A stretch of 42,792 bases of DNA from an uncultured Clostridium sp. (GTDB taxonomy: Bacteria; Bacillota; Clostridia; TANB77; CAG-508): positions 1 to 42,792 of the forward strand of contig CAOKRC010000011.1 of the NCBI GenBank assembly GCA_948471035.1, read 5' to 3'. The position numbers and the translations under genes are program-made. Positions 17,422 to 26,877 of this stretch are shown here, piece after piece. The notes below the pieces were generated by a model. It was given only the letters and a program-made list of their open reading frames with translations. It was not told the DNA's origin and made no database searches. Every line of letters starts with the position of its first letter. Positions within the stretch are counted from its first letter, which is position 1.

Positions 17422-17452
17422 AAAAACGAACTTTTATAAAAAGTTCGTTTTT
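17422..17452. terminator. Bidirectional terminator after pyk
   Basis: AAAAACGAACTTTT at 17422-17435 pairs exactly with 17439-17452. It lies 17 bases beyond the pyruvate kinase stop. Confidence 0.85.
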
Positions 17453-17469
17453 GATATTATTTATAAAGT

Positions 17470-18906
17470 TTAAACTCTTGCTACTCCACTTACAATTTTG
17501 CTTTCTTTAATATTGTTTATTAATTTATGTCCTCCTGAAATTACAACTAAATCTCCAGTTTCTAAAATTCCTTTTGTTTTTAATTTTTCAATTCCTTTTG
17601 CTACTATTTCTTCTACAGTTGGTTGTGTTTCAACTAATACTGGTTGAACATTCCATGCAAGTGCTAATTGGTTAAATGTTCTTCTGTTATCTGTTATAGC
17701 AAGTATTGGACATCCTGCTCCCATTCCAGCAAATTTTCTTGCTGTATCTCCTGAATTTGTATAACAAACTATTGCATCAGCTTTTGTGTTTTTAGCCATA
17801 ACACATGTTGAATATACAATATTTGAACCTAAATCATTTAATTCTATGTTTTTATTCTCTTCAAATTTTTTCCAATAATTAATTTCTGGTTCTACTCTAT
17901 GTGCTATTTTAGACATTGTTTTAACACATTCTAATGGAAATTTACCCATTGCACATTCCCCTGAAAGCATTATAGCACTTGTTCTATCATAAATTGCGTT
18001 TGCAACGTCACTTGCTTCTGCTCTTGTTGGTAATGGATTACTCATCATAGATTCTAGCATTTGTGTTGCTGTTATTGCAGGTTTATTTGCATAATTTGAT
18101 AATTTAATAAATTTCTTTTGCATAATTGGTGGTTCTGTGAAGTCTGTTTCTGTTGCCATGTCTCCACGTGCAATCATTTGAGCATCTGCTTTATCTACAA
18201 TTACTTCCATATTGCTTAATCCTTCAACATTTTCTACTTTTGTAATAATCTTTATATCATTTCCACCATTTGCATCTAATACTTCTCTTACTTGTCTAAT
18301 ATCGTCTTCATTTCTTGCAAATGACATAGCAACATAATCATAATCATGTTCACAAGCTGTTTTTAAGTCGTTAATATCTTTTTCTTTTAATGCAGGTAAA
18401 CGTACTGGTGTTCCTGGTAAATTCATTGTTTTTCTACTTCCTAAACCATTTCCATGAACTACTGTACATACAATATCTTTTCCAGCAATTTCGTCAACTA
18501 CTAATTCAATAGCTCCATCATCTATTAAAACTTTAGCACCTGGTTTTAAATCTTTATATAATTCTTTATAACTTACAGATACTCTATCTTTATCCCCTAT
18601 TATATCTTCATTTACTAAAGTAAATTTTTGACCATCTTCAAGTTTAATTTTTTCATTTTTTCCAGTAACAAGCATTCCTGTTCTAATTTCTGGTCCTTGC
18701 ATATCTAGTATCATTGCTATAGGAATATCTAATTCTTTTCTTAAACGGATAATATCTTCTGTTTTTTCTGATTGTTCATCCCAACTACCATGAGAATAGT
18801 TAATTCTACATACATTTAATCCTGCATCAAATAAATCTTCTAACATATGCTCACTAGCTGGTCCTATTGTTCCAACAATTTTAGTCTTTTTTAAATCTTT
18901 TTTCAT
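17470..18906 (-). CDS. pyk: Pyruvate kinase
   Basis: The product is 478 residues with GAGGGAAT before ATG. The enzyme makes pyruvate and ATP from phosphoenolpyruvate and ADP. It starts KKTKIVGTIGPASE and has NYSHGSW, the active-site block IITKVENVEGLSN (catalytic Lys), MIARGDMATE and KPAITATQMLESMMSNPLPTRAEASDVANA. The C-terminal domain ends with a VVISGG phosphate-effector loop. Length fits the short form lacking the extra C-terminal PEP-utiliser domain found in many clostridial and bacillar enzymes. Monocistronic. Confidence 0.95.
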   Translation of the reverse strand: MKKDLKKTKIVGTIGPASEHMLEDLFDAGLNVCRINYSHGSWDEQSEKTEDIIRLRKELDIPIAMILDMQGPEIRTGMLVTGKNEKIKLEDGQKFTLVNEDIIGDKDRVSVSYKELYKDLKPGAKVLIDDGAIELVVDEIAGKDIVCTVVHGNGLGSRKTMNLPGTPVRLPALKEKDINDLKTACEHDYDYVAMSFARNEDDIRQVREVLDANGGNDIKIITKVENVEGLSNMEVIVDKADAQMIARGDMATETDFTEPPIMQKKFIKLSNYANKPAITATQMLESMMSNPLPTRAEASDVANAIYDRTSAIMLSGECAMGKFPLECVKTMSKIAHRVEPEINYWKKFEENKNIELNDLGSNIVYSTCVMAKNTKADAIVCYTNSGDTARKFAGMGAGCPILAITDNRRTFNQLALAWNVQPVLVETQPTVEEIVAKGIEKLKTKGILETGDLVVISGGHKLINNIKESKIVSGVARV

Positions 18907-19036
18907 TTAAAATTCCCTCTTTCTTATTTGTTTTATCAACACCAAAGTATTATACCACAAACAAAATAATATATTCAATACCAAAAACGCAAAAAAATGA
19001 TATTTTTTGCACTTTTTTAGCTTTTTTGGGGTATTT

Positions 19037-19190
19037 TTATATTTTATTATTAAAATCCTCTACAAATTTATCTAGTGCTTTTATATGTACAGATATAATT
19101 CTTTCATATATGTCGTTAGCTATATCTTCTTTATATGTGTGTGCTGTTAAAATCATTATATGCTTCTATTAAGTTATTTGGCATATATTT
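19037..19190 (-). pseudogene. HEPN (HI0074-type nucleotidyltransferase partner), C-terminal remnant
   Basis: In two frames the sequence reads NLIEAYNDF and then MILTAHTYKEDIANDIYERI (from 19156), the typical end of the HEPN-domain substrate-binding partner of minimal nucleotidyltransferases, where a [ST]HTY..EIA.EIY block is conserved. Only about 45 codons remain of a protein normally near 130 residues, and the parts are out of frame. No intact start exists. It directly follows the damaged MNT gene, the normal gene order of the pair. Confidence 0.7.
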
Positions 19191-19490
19191 CAACTCCTTC
19201 TTTTAATATATTTTCTCTAATTTTATTTTCTTCACCTAATGTATTAAAATTTATTAAATCTATTTTATATGGCATATATAACTCATCTAATTTATAGAAA
19301 ATTTTTGTGTTTATTGTATGTGTAAGATTTTCACCAAATAATGCTATATCTGATGCTTTTTTATAGTCCCCTCTTGCACGAGAGCCAAATACAACTGCTT
19401 TTTCTACTTCAATATATTGTTTAATAATATCAATTATATCTTCCATAATTTCTTCACTTAAATTTCTTCACTTAATCCAAATTTGTTCAT
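19174..19490 (-). pseudogene. Minimal nucleotidyltransferase (MNT) domain gene, damaged
   Basis: The open part (19446-19174, about 90 codons) has the MNT signature VVFGSRARGDYKKASDI. The family motif SDxDL is lost: the sequence reads SDIALFGE, missing two codons including the second catalytic Asp. Upstream, an ATG at 19490 after GGGGGAAAA opens MNKFGLSEEI and hits a stop because 14 bases are perfectly tandem-duplicated (19447-19460 and 19461-19474). Without the duplication the frame joins the rest. Two independent lesions and the eroded HEPN partner mark a dead MNT/HEPN toxin-antitoxin-type module. Confidence 0.8.
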
Positions 19491-19594
19491 AATTTTCCCC
19501 CACAAACATTATATACAATTCATCAAAAAAATGCAATTACTACATTTTAAAATAGTAAAATTTGGAATAATATTCACTATAATATCATCGTACT

Positions 19595-19716
19595 AGCGTG
19601 AGTGTAGTAATATATTTATTTTTAAAAGTGGAGTACGCGGAATCTCCAGAGACCGTAACTAGTGTCGAAACTTTTCAAAATAAATATATTACTACATGGA
19701 AGCGGATTGCAAACAA
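19595..19716 (+). repeat. 122-bp structured repeat, copy 2
   Basis: Same element as 13006-13127 and in the same orientation. The outer stem here is TGTAGTAAT/ATTACTACA, fully paired. In copy 1 the 3' arm reads ATTACTATA, converting one G-C to G-U if the plus strand is RNA. The GGAG..CTCC inner hairpin is kept while the core beside it differs. Confidence 0.8.
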
Positions 19717-19736
19717 AAAGCAAACCACACAAAATT

Positions 19737-19765
19737 TTGACATTTAACATAAAATTTAGTATAAT
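19737..19765 (+). promoter_or_regulatory. Consensus sigma-A promoter
   Basis: TTGACA (19737-19742), 17-base spacer, TATAAT (19760-19765), 39 bases upstream of the small ORF at 19805. Both boxes are perfect consensus. Confidence 0.8.
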
Positions 19766-19804
19766 ATAATTGTAATTTATAATATTCCCAAGGAGGATTT
19801 GTTT

Positions 19805-19954
19805 ATGAAAATAGTACGGAAATATTGGGGTTACTGGTTAGGTTTTGTAGTAGGAAATATTATTTGTATTCCTTTTACTGGAATAAGCTTATTTAAGGCC
19901 ATCGCTATAGGATTTGTGGCAACGATTATTCTTATTATTTTTTTAGAGTTTTAG
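19805..19954 (+). CDS. Small membrane protein (49 aa), orphan cassette
   Basis: AAGGAGG lies seven bases before the ATG. The peptide starts MKIVRKYWGYWLGF and is then almost entirely hydrophobic (GNIICIPFTGISLFKAIAIG FVATIILIIFLEF), with two likely membrane helices. Codon 5 is CGG (19817-19819), read here in zero frame; a +1 shift would end after about ten residues. It has its own consensus promoter and terminator. These traits and the CGG codon group it with four other cassettes in the window. No family recognised. Confidence 0.65.
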   Translation: MKIVRKYWGYWLGFVVGNIICIPFTGISLFKAIAIGFVATIILIIFLEF

Positions 19955-19964
19955 ACATCAAACA

Positions 19965-19989
19965 ACCGGAAATCATAATGATTTCCGGT
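19965..19989. terminator. Hairpin terminator shared by 19805 gene and glgP
   Basis: ACCGGAAATCAT at 19965-19976 is the reverse complement of 19978-19989. CTCTTTTTAT follows on the plus strand. Confidence 0.8.
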
Positions 19990-19996
19990 ACTCTTT

Positions 19997-22571
19997 TTAT
20001 TCATTTGTTATCCATTTCACTAAATCCAAATTAGCAGGGTCTAGTAGCATTTTATTTTTTGGCATTACTCTAAATGTATATCCATAATTTCCACCAGTCG
20101 TTAGTTCTATTTTTGCATTATATATATATGTATTTTGCTTATCTTTTGCTTCTTCTACAAACTTCATTGGTATGATTTGCATACTTTTTACTACTCCATT
20201 ATCAAGTATTTTTCCATAATATACTTGAACTTCTACACTGTCTTTATCTATATTTGGAAGCTCAACCGCACAAGAAACATCTATATTATTTCCTGCATCC
20301 ATTGTAATATTTTCCAAATTACTCATTTGATATATTTTTATATCATTCCAATTATTTCTTAGTTCATTTTTCCAAGCATTATATAAACTTACTTCTTCTA
20401 AATTATCAAAATATTTATTAGATAAGTCACAAAGTGGCATATATAATTTATCAACATAGTTTACTACCATTCTTGAAGTACTATATCTTCCACCTGTTGA
20501 AATTATAGAATTTTTCATATAATCCATCCATCTTTTTGAAATTCCATTTTCGTCTTTATCATAATACATTGGAACTATTTTATTTTCTAAAGTATGATAA
20601 ATACTTTCACTATCTGCTGTATCTTGAGCATCATATGATGTATATTGTTCATCTGTTCCTATTAACCATCCATTTTTACTATTATATCCTTCTGCCCACC
20701 ATCCATCAGAAATACTAAAGTTTACAACTCCATTAACAGATGCTTTTTGTCCACTAGTTCCTGATGCTTCCATTGGACGTCTTGGATTATTTAACCATAC
20801 ATCTACACCACTTACTAAGTATCTTGCAATTTGAATATTATAATTTTCTAATATAAATATCTTTCCTTTAAATTGTGGTTTCATAGATATTTCATGTATA
20901 TATTTTATTAGGTCTTGCCCTTCTTTATCGGCTGGATGTGCTTTTCCTGCAAATATAATTTGAACTGGCTTATTTTGGTCGTTTAAAATTTGTGTAATTC
21001 TTTCTAAGTCTCTAAAAATTAATGTCGCTCTTTTATATGTTGCAAACCTTCTTGCAAAACCTATTGTTAAAGCATTTGGGTCTAATTTTGATACTATATC
21101 TTTTATTTCATCATAACTTACACCTGAAGATTTTAATCTATTTGTTACATTTTCTTTTACAAGTTGTAATAACTTTATTTTTCTATCTATATGAGACTTC
21201 CATAACTCTTCATTTGGAATATCTGCAATCTTTTCCCAAGTTGCGTCATCATATATTGCATCTTGCCAGTATGGTGTTAAGTATTTATTGTATAATTCCT
21301 TTAAGTTTGGAGCAAGCCATGAACATGTATGTATACCATTAGTAATATGTGTTATTGGTGATTCATCTGCTGAAATGTTTGGCCATACATCTCCAAATAA
21401 TTCACGTGATACTTCACCATGAAGTTTACTTACACCATTCTTTTTACCCGCTACTTTTAGTGCAAGTATTCCCATATTAAATCCATTTTCTAATTCGTTA
21501 CAAGGTTTCATTCCTAGCTTCATAAAAGCATCTCTTTCAAGCCCTAATTTTGGCCAGAAGTTCTTGAAGTATCTTTCTACTAAGTCTAATGGAAAAATAT
21601 CATTTCCTGCTGGTACTGGTGTATGTGTTGTAAACACAGTTTTTGCACTTGCTATTTCTCTTGCTATTTCAAAAGAAACTTGCTTTTCTTCCATTATATC
21701 CTTTATTATTTCTAAAATTAAGAAAGAAGAATGTCCTTCATTCATATGGTATACTGTTGGTTTTAATCCTAGTAGTTTTAATAAATGTGCACCAGCCATT
21801 CCAAGAACTATCTCTTGTCTTATTCTCATTTCTTGGTTTCCACCATATAAGCGTAGTGTAATTTCTTTAAATTCTTGTTCTTGATTTTGCTCTATATCAG
21901 AATCAAGTAAATATAATTTTATTCTTCCTACATTTATTTGCCATACTTTTAGGTATAGCTTTTTAGTATTCAATTTTACATCAATAATTAAATCTTCATT
22001 TTTTTCATTTTTTACCGAAAGAATTGGTAAATTGTATAAATCTATATTTTGATATATATTCTCTTGGTCTCCCCAACCATTAATTTTTTGATTAAAATAT
22101 CCATTTTTATATAATAATCCTACAGCAACAAAAGGTAACCCCAAATCACTTGCAGATTTTAAGTGGTCTCCTGAAAGAATTCCAAGTCCACCAGAATATA
22201 TGGGTAAAATTTCATCTAACCCATATTCAGCCGAAAAGTATGCAATTAAATCACTTTTACTATTAGGATATTTTTTAGAAAACCAAGTATTTTTGCTATT
22301 CATGTATCCATCAAAATCTACAACTACTTTATCATAGCTTTTTAAAAAGCTATCATTTTTAGTAGCCACTTCTAATTTTTCTTGTGATACTTGTTTCAAA
22401 AATTTAACAGGATTTTTCCCGAACAGACTCCCATAAATCGATATCAATATCTTTTAATAAACGTAAATATTCACTATTCCAAGACCACCATAAGTTATTT
22501 GCAATTTCAGTTAATCTGTTAATTCTTTTAGGTAATTGTGGATTTACTGTAATCCTATTGAACATATACAT
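19997..22571 (-). CDS. glgP: Alpha-glucan (glycogen) phosphorylase, read through a CGG +1 frameshift
   Basis: About 857 residues of the archaeal/Thermotoga-type phosphorylase, which releases glucose 1-phosphate from glycogen using pyridoxal phosphate. AAGGAGG precedes the ATG (MYMFNRITVNPQLPKRI). Residues 14-50 are the N-terminal region (ANNLWWSWNSEYLRLL..DIDLWESV). Codon 51 is CGG (22421-22419), followed by a zero-frame stop within a few codons. Skipping C gives G-KNPVKFLKQVSQEKLE and continues unbroken: FSAEYGLDE, HMNEGHSSFL, FTTHTPVPAGND, GFARRFATYKRA, WLNNPRRPMEASGTSGQKASVNG and a C-terminal beta domain. An unshifted start at 22447 has no ribosome site. Confidence 0.9.
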
Positions 22572-22779
22572 ATTATTTATTTCCTCCTTAGTTATTTTAA
22601 AAAATTTATCTTTTAGTAATTTAACATATTTATTATCTATTATAATAAAAAAAATGTCAAACATTTTTCACATATTTTTTAAATTTGTATAAAATTCCGT
22701 CTTATATCCACAATATATAGTAAATACAAACATTCAATTATTTTTTATAATTTGTTATTTTATATATAAGGTGGTTGTT

Positions 22780-23122
22780 ATGAAATTGGAAAATAAAAAA
22801 TCCCAAATTAAAATTGGGGATCTTCTTAGAAGAACAAGAAAATCTTTAGGTTATACCCAAGAAGAAGTCGCAGAAATGTTGGATTTGGCCTCTAGGTATA
22901 TTTCTGATATTGAAAGAGATAAAACTAAAGGTAGTGTTGATACATTAGTTAAACTATGTAATATTTATCATATTACTCCTACCTATGTTTTACAAAATTA
23001 TTTAGAGTTAAAAGATGATTATAAAATTGCTCCAGATATCATAGGTTTCTATAGGTTAAACGAGCATGATAAAAAGGTTATAACAGAATTAATTCGGGTA
23101 TATGAATAAAAAGGATGAATAG
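22780..23122 (+). CDS. XRE-family HTH regulator with CGG codon near its end
   Basis: ATG follows AAGGTGG. Residues 10-65 are a Cro/C1-type helix-turn-helix (IGDLLRRTRKSLGYTQEEVAEMLDLASRYISDIERDK), followed by a helical tail with DYKIAPDIIGFYRLNEHDKKVITELI. Codon 106 is CGG (23095-23097). Zero-frame reading ends RVYE at 23109. A +1 shift gives G-YMNKKDE ending at 23122, closer to the 'LI.YM..K' end common in this regulator family. I list the shifted end. The target is unknown; the divergent glgP upstream is a possible target. Confidence 0.75.
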
Positions 23123-23132
23123 CTCATCCTTT
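23109..23132. terminator. Convergent bidirectional terminator
   Basis: AAAGGATGA and TCATCCTTT form a 9-bp stem around ATAGC with A and T tracts outside. It serves the XRE gene and the convergent lipoprotein gene; both stops lie in or next to it. Confidence 0.75.
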
Positions 23133-24072
23133 TATATTATTTAGTTCTTGCATTAAATTTTTATACTTTATATAAAATATATCTTTATCTTCATTTTGAT
23201 TTATTCCCTGTAATTCCTTTATTAAAATATACGATTTATTTATGTTTGCTTGATTGTTCGTGTTTGAACTTATATTATTTATAAGTGGCATAAAAGCTTG
23301 TTCTGCATTCGCAAGTTCTGCTTTAACTACACTATAATTATTTTGTTCTATTGCAGAATAAGCATTTAATATGTTAGATTTTGTTGCATATATTGCATTT
23401 ATTGTAGTATTTTTAGAACTACCACTTGAATACTTTGGTATATATGCATATAGTTTTGCAAGGTTAGCTAAACTTCCTACTTTATCTTCATTTTTTATAC
23501 TACCGAGTTGCAACATCTAAATCTGTATTAAAGTTTAATATATCTTGATTATTAATATTAACTTTGTATAAATCCAACATAATTGTTGACCAAGAACAAT
23601 ATAATTTTTCTATTTCTGCTTTTACAGTGCTCCAATCTGGTGTCCTGTCTTGTAATAGTATTTCATTTCCCTCCATACTATATTTTACACTACTTTTACT
23701 CTCGTTTCCACTATCTCCTTCACTAGAACTATTTTGTGATGATGCTCCTTCACTTGAAGAATTTGATTCTCCACCTTCTTGTCCTCCCCCGCTTGAACTT
23801 TGTGACCCACTAGAACCTTGTGAGCTACTTGAGCTTTCCCCACTTTGAGATTTAGTAGTTATTTCCTCTGCTTTTACAACATAATTCTCATAAGAAATAC
23901 CATTTGTTTTATTTAACATTGCTATAAGTTTTGTATCAAGATATGATAATTCTGCATTAACTTTTTCTTCTAATGTCTTACTATCATCACTTTTATTACA
24001 ACCTGCTAATGATAATATTAGTATGCTAAATATTCCTAAATATAGTATCATTTTAATAAATTTATTACTCAT
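23124..24072 (-). CDS. Ser/Gly-rich lipoprotein, read through CGG-TAG +1 frameshift
   Basis: About 315 residues. A type II signal peptide ends with lipobox SLAGC (residue 25). Residues about 75-130 are a Ser/Gly/Gln/Glu low-complexity linker. The second half is helical (VKAEIEKLYCSWSTIMLDLYKVNIN). Codon 190 is CGG (23505-23503) followed directly by TAG. Skipping C reads T-G-SIKNEDKVGSLANLAKLYAYIPKY and continues 125 codons to 23124, with no separate start signal for that second part. The arrangement parallels the stop-adjacent shift site of prfB, though the slip codon differs. Family not recognised; probably a cell-envelope protein. Confidence 0.75.
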
Positions 24073-24215
24073 AAACCTATAATTTAATTTTTTATAAAAT
24101 TAAATTTTCTCCTCCCTTTAAATATTGCTATTATTATACCCACAAAATTTACCTTTTATTCTTATGTATATATAAAAGATAAAAAACAAATAATATGTAA
24201 CAAAAGGAGAATGTT

Positions 24216-24497
24216 ATGTATACAATTGTAAATTTATATAGTGATAAAAAAGGTGAAATTTCAAGATTTTTGAATAGCTTTTATAATAATGATATAGATA
24301 TTAAGGATGATTTTAAATGGGAAAATAAATATGACAATTCTGTTGAAATTGCTGATATTATTGGTTCTTTTATTGATAATAATGACAAATATAAAATTAA
24401 TATGTGGATTAGTTTAGATGAAGGAACTTTTATAAATGTGACTGATTACAATGCTGATGAGATAATTAGATATTTGTATGAGAGGTATCCTTATTAG
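24216..24497 (+). CDS. Hypothetical small acidic protein
   Basis: The product is 93 residues with AAAGGAG seven bases before ATG. It is rich in Asp, Asn, Ile and Tyr ([32 protein letters not shown]) with an alpha/beta pattern and no membrane segment. The C-terminus [21 protein letters not shown] looks complete. It converges on dtd with a four-base overlap of the 3' ends. AT-rich like its neighbours, with no CGG codon, so it belongs to the native gene class. No function assigned. Confidence 0.65.
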   Translation: MYTIVNLYSDKKGEISRFLNSFYNNDIDIKDDFKWENKYDNSVEIADIIGSFIDNNDKYKINMWISLDEGTFINVTDYNADEIIRYLYERYPY

Positions 24498-24931
24498 TTT
24501 TCTAAAACAATTGTTACTGGTCCATCATTTGTTAAACTTACTTTCATATCTGCACCAAATATGCCATGTTCTGTTTTAAATCCTAAATTTTTACACTCTT
24601 CTATAAAGTATTCGTATAATTCATTTGCAAGTTCTGGTTTTCCTGCATTTGAGAAGCTAGGTCTATTTCCTCTTGAACAATCGGCAAATAAAGTAAATTG
24701 AGAAATAACAAGTATTTCCCCATTTACATCTTTTAAAGATAAGTTCATTTTATTAAATTCATCAGTAAACACTCTTAAAGAAGTTATTTTTTTAATTAGA
24801 TAATCTGCTTTTTCTTTATTATCCTCATTACTAACTCCTAATAATATTACAAATCCTTTATTTATATTTCCTACTATTTTTCCATCTACTTTAACATTTG
24901 CTTCACTAACTCTTTGAACTACTACTTTCAT
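24494..24931 (-). CDS. dtd: D-aminoacyl-tRNA deacylase
   Basis: The product is 145 residues with TGGAGG before ATG. The enzyme hydrolyses D-amino acids, and mischarged Gly, from tRNA. Family landmarks are [17 protein letters not shown], the SQFTLFAD motif near residue 77 and the catalytic-pocket NDGPVTI near the C-terminus, with the cross-subunit Gly-cis-Pro replaced as usual by NDGPVT. Normal length. Clostridial dtd often follows relA, but here it stands alone, converging with the small gene at 24216. Confidence 0.95.
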   Translation of the reverse strand: MKVVVQRVSEANVKVDGKIVGNINKGFVILLGVSNEDNKEKADYLIKKITSLRVFTDEFNKMNLSLKDVNGEILVISQFTLFADCSRGNRPSFSNAGKPELANELYEYFIEECKNLGFKTEHGIFGADMKVSLTNDGPVTIVLEN

Positions 24932-24996
24932 TATTCCTCCATTTAACTATTATAATTTACTTACATTGCTTGCACTCTGCTCCCATCTAATAATAT

Positions 24997-25476
24997 TTAC
25001 TCATTTGATACATTTTCTTGTGATTTTTCTTGTTCTTGACTTTTTTCAGTATCTATACAGTCTTTTACATTACTATCTTCAGTAGTGTTTTCATCTTCAA
25101 AAAGCACTTGTTCACAACCACAGTTTGGACAATAATTGCACGCTAATTCTATTTCATCAAAACAATTTGGACATTGTTTTTTATCTTTTAAGGTTAAAAG
25201 TTCTTTTCTTTCATCTTCTATAGCATCACATATTTCATCTATTTGAATACAATATTCTTCTAAAGCAGATTCTAAGTCCATATCTATATTGTCTTTATTG
25301 TTTACATGAAACATATACACTTTTTTCCCTATTTCTTCATATAAATCTTCTATTTTAGATTTATTTTCATTAATAGCCATTTTTAGTTTAGCTTCTTTTG
25401 CAAGTTTTGATGTCTTTTTTGTAGTATATTTATAAGTTTCGCTCGCTTTTTTACCTAATTTATCAAAAAAATCCAT
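24997..25476 (-). CDS. Coiled-coil zinc-ribbon protein
   Basis: The product is 159 residues with AAAGGAT before ATG. Residues 1-95 are charged and helical (KKASETYKYTTKKTSKLAKEAKLKMAINENKSKIEDLYEEIGKKVY), likely a coiled coil. Residues 101-122 form a four-cysteine zinc ribbon, CPNCFDEIELACNYCPNCG. The tail is acidic Glu/Ser/Gln. The layout matches small zinc-ribbon proteins widespread in clostridia with no assigned role. No membrane helix, probably cytoplasmic. Confidence 0.75.
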   Translation of the reverse strand: MDFFDKLGKKASETYKYTTKKTSKLAKEAKLKMAINENKSKIEDLYEEIGKKVYMFHVNNKDNIDMDLESALEEYCIQIDEICDAIEDERKELLTLKDKKQCPNCFDEIELACNYCPNCGCEQVLFEDENTTEDSNVKDCIDTEKSQEQEKSQENVSNE

Positions 25477-25599
25477 TTTACTAACAATCCTTTCATTCGA
25501 ATATAAAAAAATAATTATAACTCATTGTATATTATTTAAAGGTTATATATGGTACATGATACTACCATTTTAAATTAGTATTTGTTATTTTTTTGAAAT

Positions 25600-26583
25600 T
25601 TATTCACTTTTTTTATCACGAGTCATAAGCATTTGAACTGCTTTTTTAGGTTCTAATCCATTATATAGAACATCATAAACAGCATTTACAATTGGCATTT
25701 CAACATTGTGTATTTTTGAAAGTTCATATGCAACTTCAATGTTATCAATACTTTCTATTGTCATTCCTACTTCTTTTCTTGTTTCTTCTATTGTTTTTCC
25801 TGCTCCAATTAATCTTCCAGCTTTTCTATTTCTACTATGTTCACTTAAACATGTAACAATTAAATCCCCAAGCCCTGTTAATCCATAAAATGTATCTTTA
25901 CAAGCACCTAATTTTACACCTAAACGGTTTATTTCTGTTAATCCCCTCGTAATTAGAGCTGCATAAGAATTATCTCCCAGTCCTATTTCAGTTGCTACTC
26001 CTGCACAAAATGCAATGATGTTTTTTAATGCTCCACCTAATTCAACACCTTTTATATCGTTTGAAGTGTATACTCTCATATTTTCATTCATAAATAATTC
26101 TTGTATTTCATTATTAAGTTTATCGTCAGTTGATGCTACTACCATTGCTGTTGGAATTCCACGTGATACTTCTTCTGCATGGCTTGGTCCAGATAATACA
26201 ACATATTTCTTACCTGGCAATTCTTCTTTAATTACTTCATCTAATGTGTATAGAGTCTCTCTTTCAAAACCTTTTGCACACATTACTATTGGCTGATTAT
26301 TTACTAAGTTTTTATATTGTTTAATTATATTTCTTACAAATTTAGATGGTGTTACATGTAAAATAACATATGCATCTTTTAAAGTATCTTCAAAATTTGT
26401 ATAACAATATATATTTTCTGGCAAATCCACCTCTGGTAAGAATTTACATTTTTTGTCATTATTAATTAAGTCTGCTTCTGTTTGGTCGAATGACCAAATA
26501 TTAACTCTATTCCCAATTTTAGCTAAATGAATAGCAAGTGCTACCCCCCAACTTCCACTTCCAATAACAGCAATTGTTTTCAA
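25600..26583 (-). CDS. gpsA: NAD(P)H-dependent glycerol-3-phosphate dehydrogenase
   Basis: The product is 327 residues from a TTG start (MKTIAVIGSGSWG) six bases after AAGGAGG. The frame extends six codons further upstream but that would place the start inside the ribosome site. The enzyme reduces DHAP to sn-glycerol 3-phosphate for phospholipid synthesis. Visible are the Rossmann GSGSWGVALA, VMCAKGFE, LSGPSHAEEV, the catalytic Lys in GVELGGALKNIIAFCAG and GLTGLGDLIVTC. PlsY, the next enzyme of the pathway, lies just upstream on the same strand, so the order der-DUF1653-plsY-gpsA is functional clustering. Confidence 0.95.
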   Translation of the reverse strand: MKTIAVIGSGSWGVALAIHLAKIGNRVNIWSFDQTEADLINNDKKCKFLPEVDLPENIYCYTNFEDTLKDAYVILHVTPSKFVRNIIKQYKNLVNNQPIVMCAKGFERETLYTLDEVIKEELPGKKYVVLSGPSHAEEVSRGIPTAMVVASTDDKLNNEIQELFMNENMRVYTSNDIKGVELGGALKNIIAFCAGVATEIGLGDNSYAALITRGLTEINRLGVKLGACKDTFYGLTGLGDLIVTCLSEHSRNRKAGRLIGAGKTIEETRKEVGMTIESIDNIEVAYELSKIHNVEMPIVNAVYDVLYNGLEPKKAVQMLMTRDKKSE

Positions 26584-26671
26584 TCTCTTTTCCTCCTTCA
26601 AATTTCGAAGAATTTTGTACTCTTCATTCTTTCACTTCTTAATACCCATCAACCATACTTCATATAGCAGC

Positions 26672-26769
26672 CCATTGAATAAATATACCTTGGGATTATT
26701 CTGCAACCCGCAAAACGAAAGTTTAATATTAACTGTAACCATTGAATAAATGTACCTTGAGATTATTCT
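26672..26769. repeat. 31-bp direct repeat pair
   Basis: Near-identical copies at 26672-26702 and 26739-26769 (CCATTGAATAAAT.TACCTTG.G...), 67 bases apart, in the plsY-gpsA gap. Two substitutions separate them. Likely part of small mobile or extragenic repeat families. Confidence 0.7.
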
Positions 26770-26778
26770 TCGAAGATT

Positions 26779-26804
26779 GGGCGGACACAGGGCCCGCCCC
26801 TACA
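26779..26804. repeat. GC-rich palindromic extragenic repeat
   Basis: GGGCGGACACAGGGCCCGCCCCTACA: inverted GGGCGG/CCGCCC arms in a strongly AT-rich gap, ending CCCTACA. Related ends occur at 27569, 34829 and 41495. Confidence 0.6.
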
Positions 26805-26877
26805 TATTCTATTTTCATTATTCACTCTTAATGTGGACACCTACATAATGCTCTAACATATCTTTACTATCTAAATT

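Noticed and set aside
22404..22664. Separate small protein upstream of glgP
   Set aside because: It is the N-terminal part of glycogen phosphorylase before the CGG shift; the upstream extension to 22664 lacks a ribosome site.
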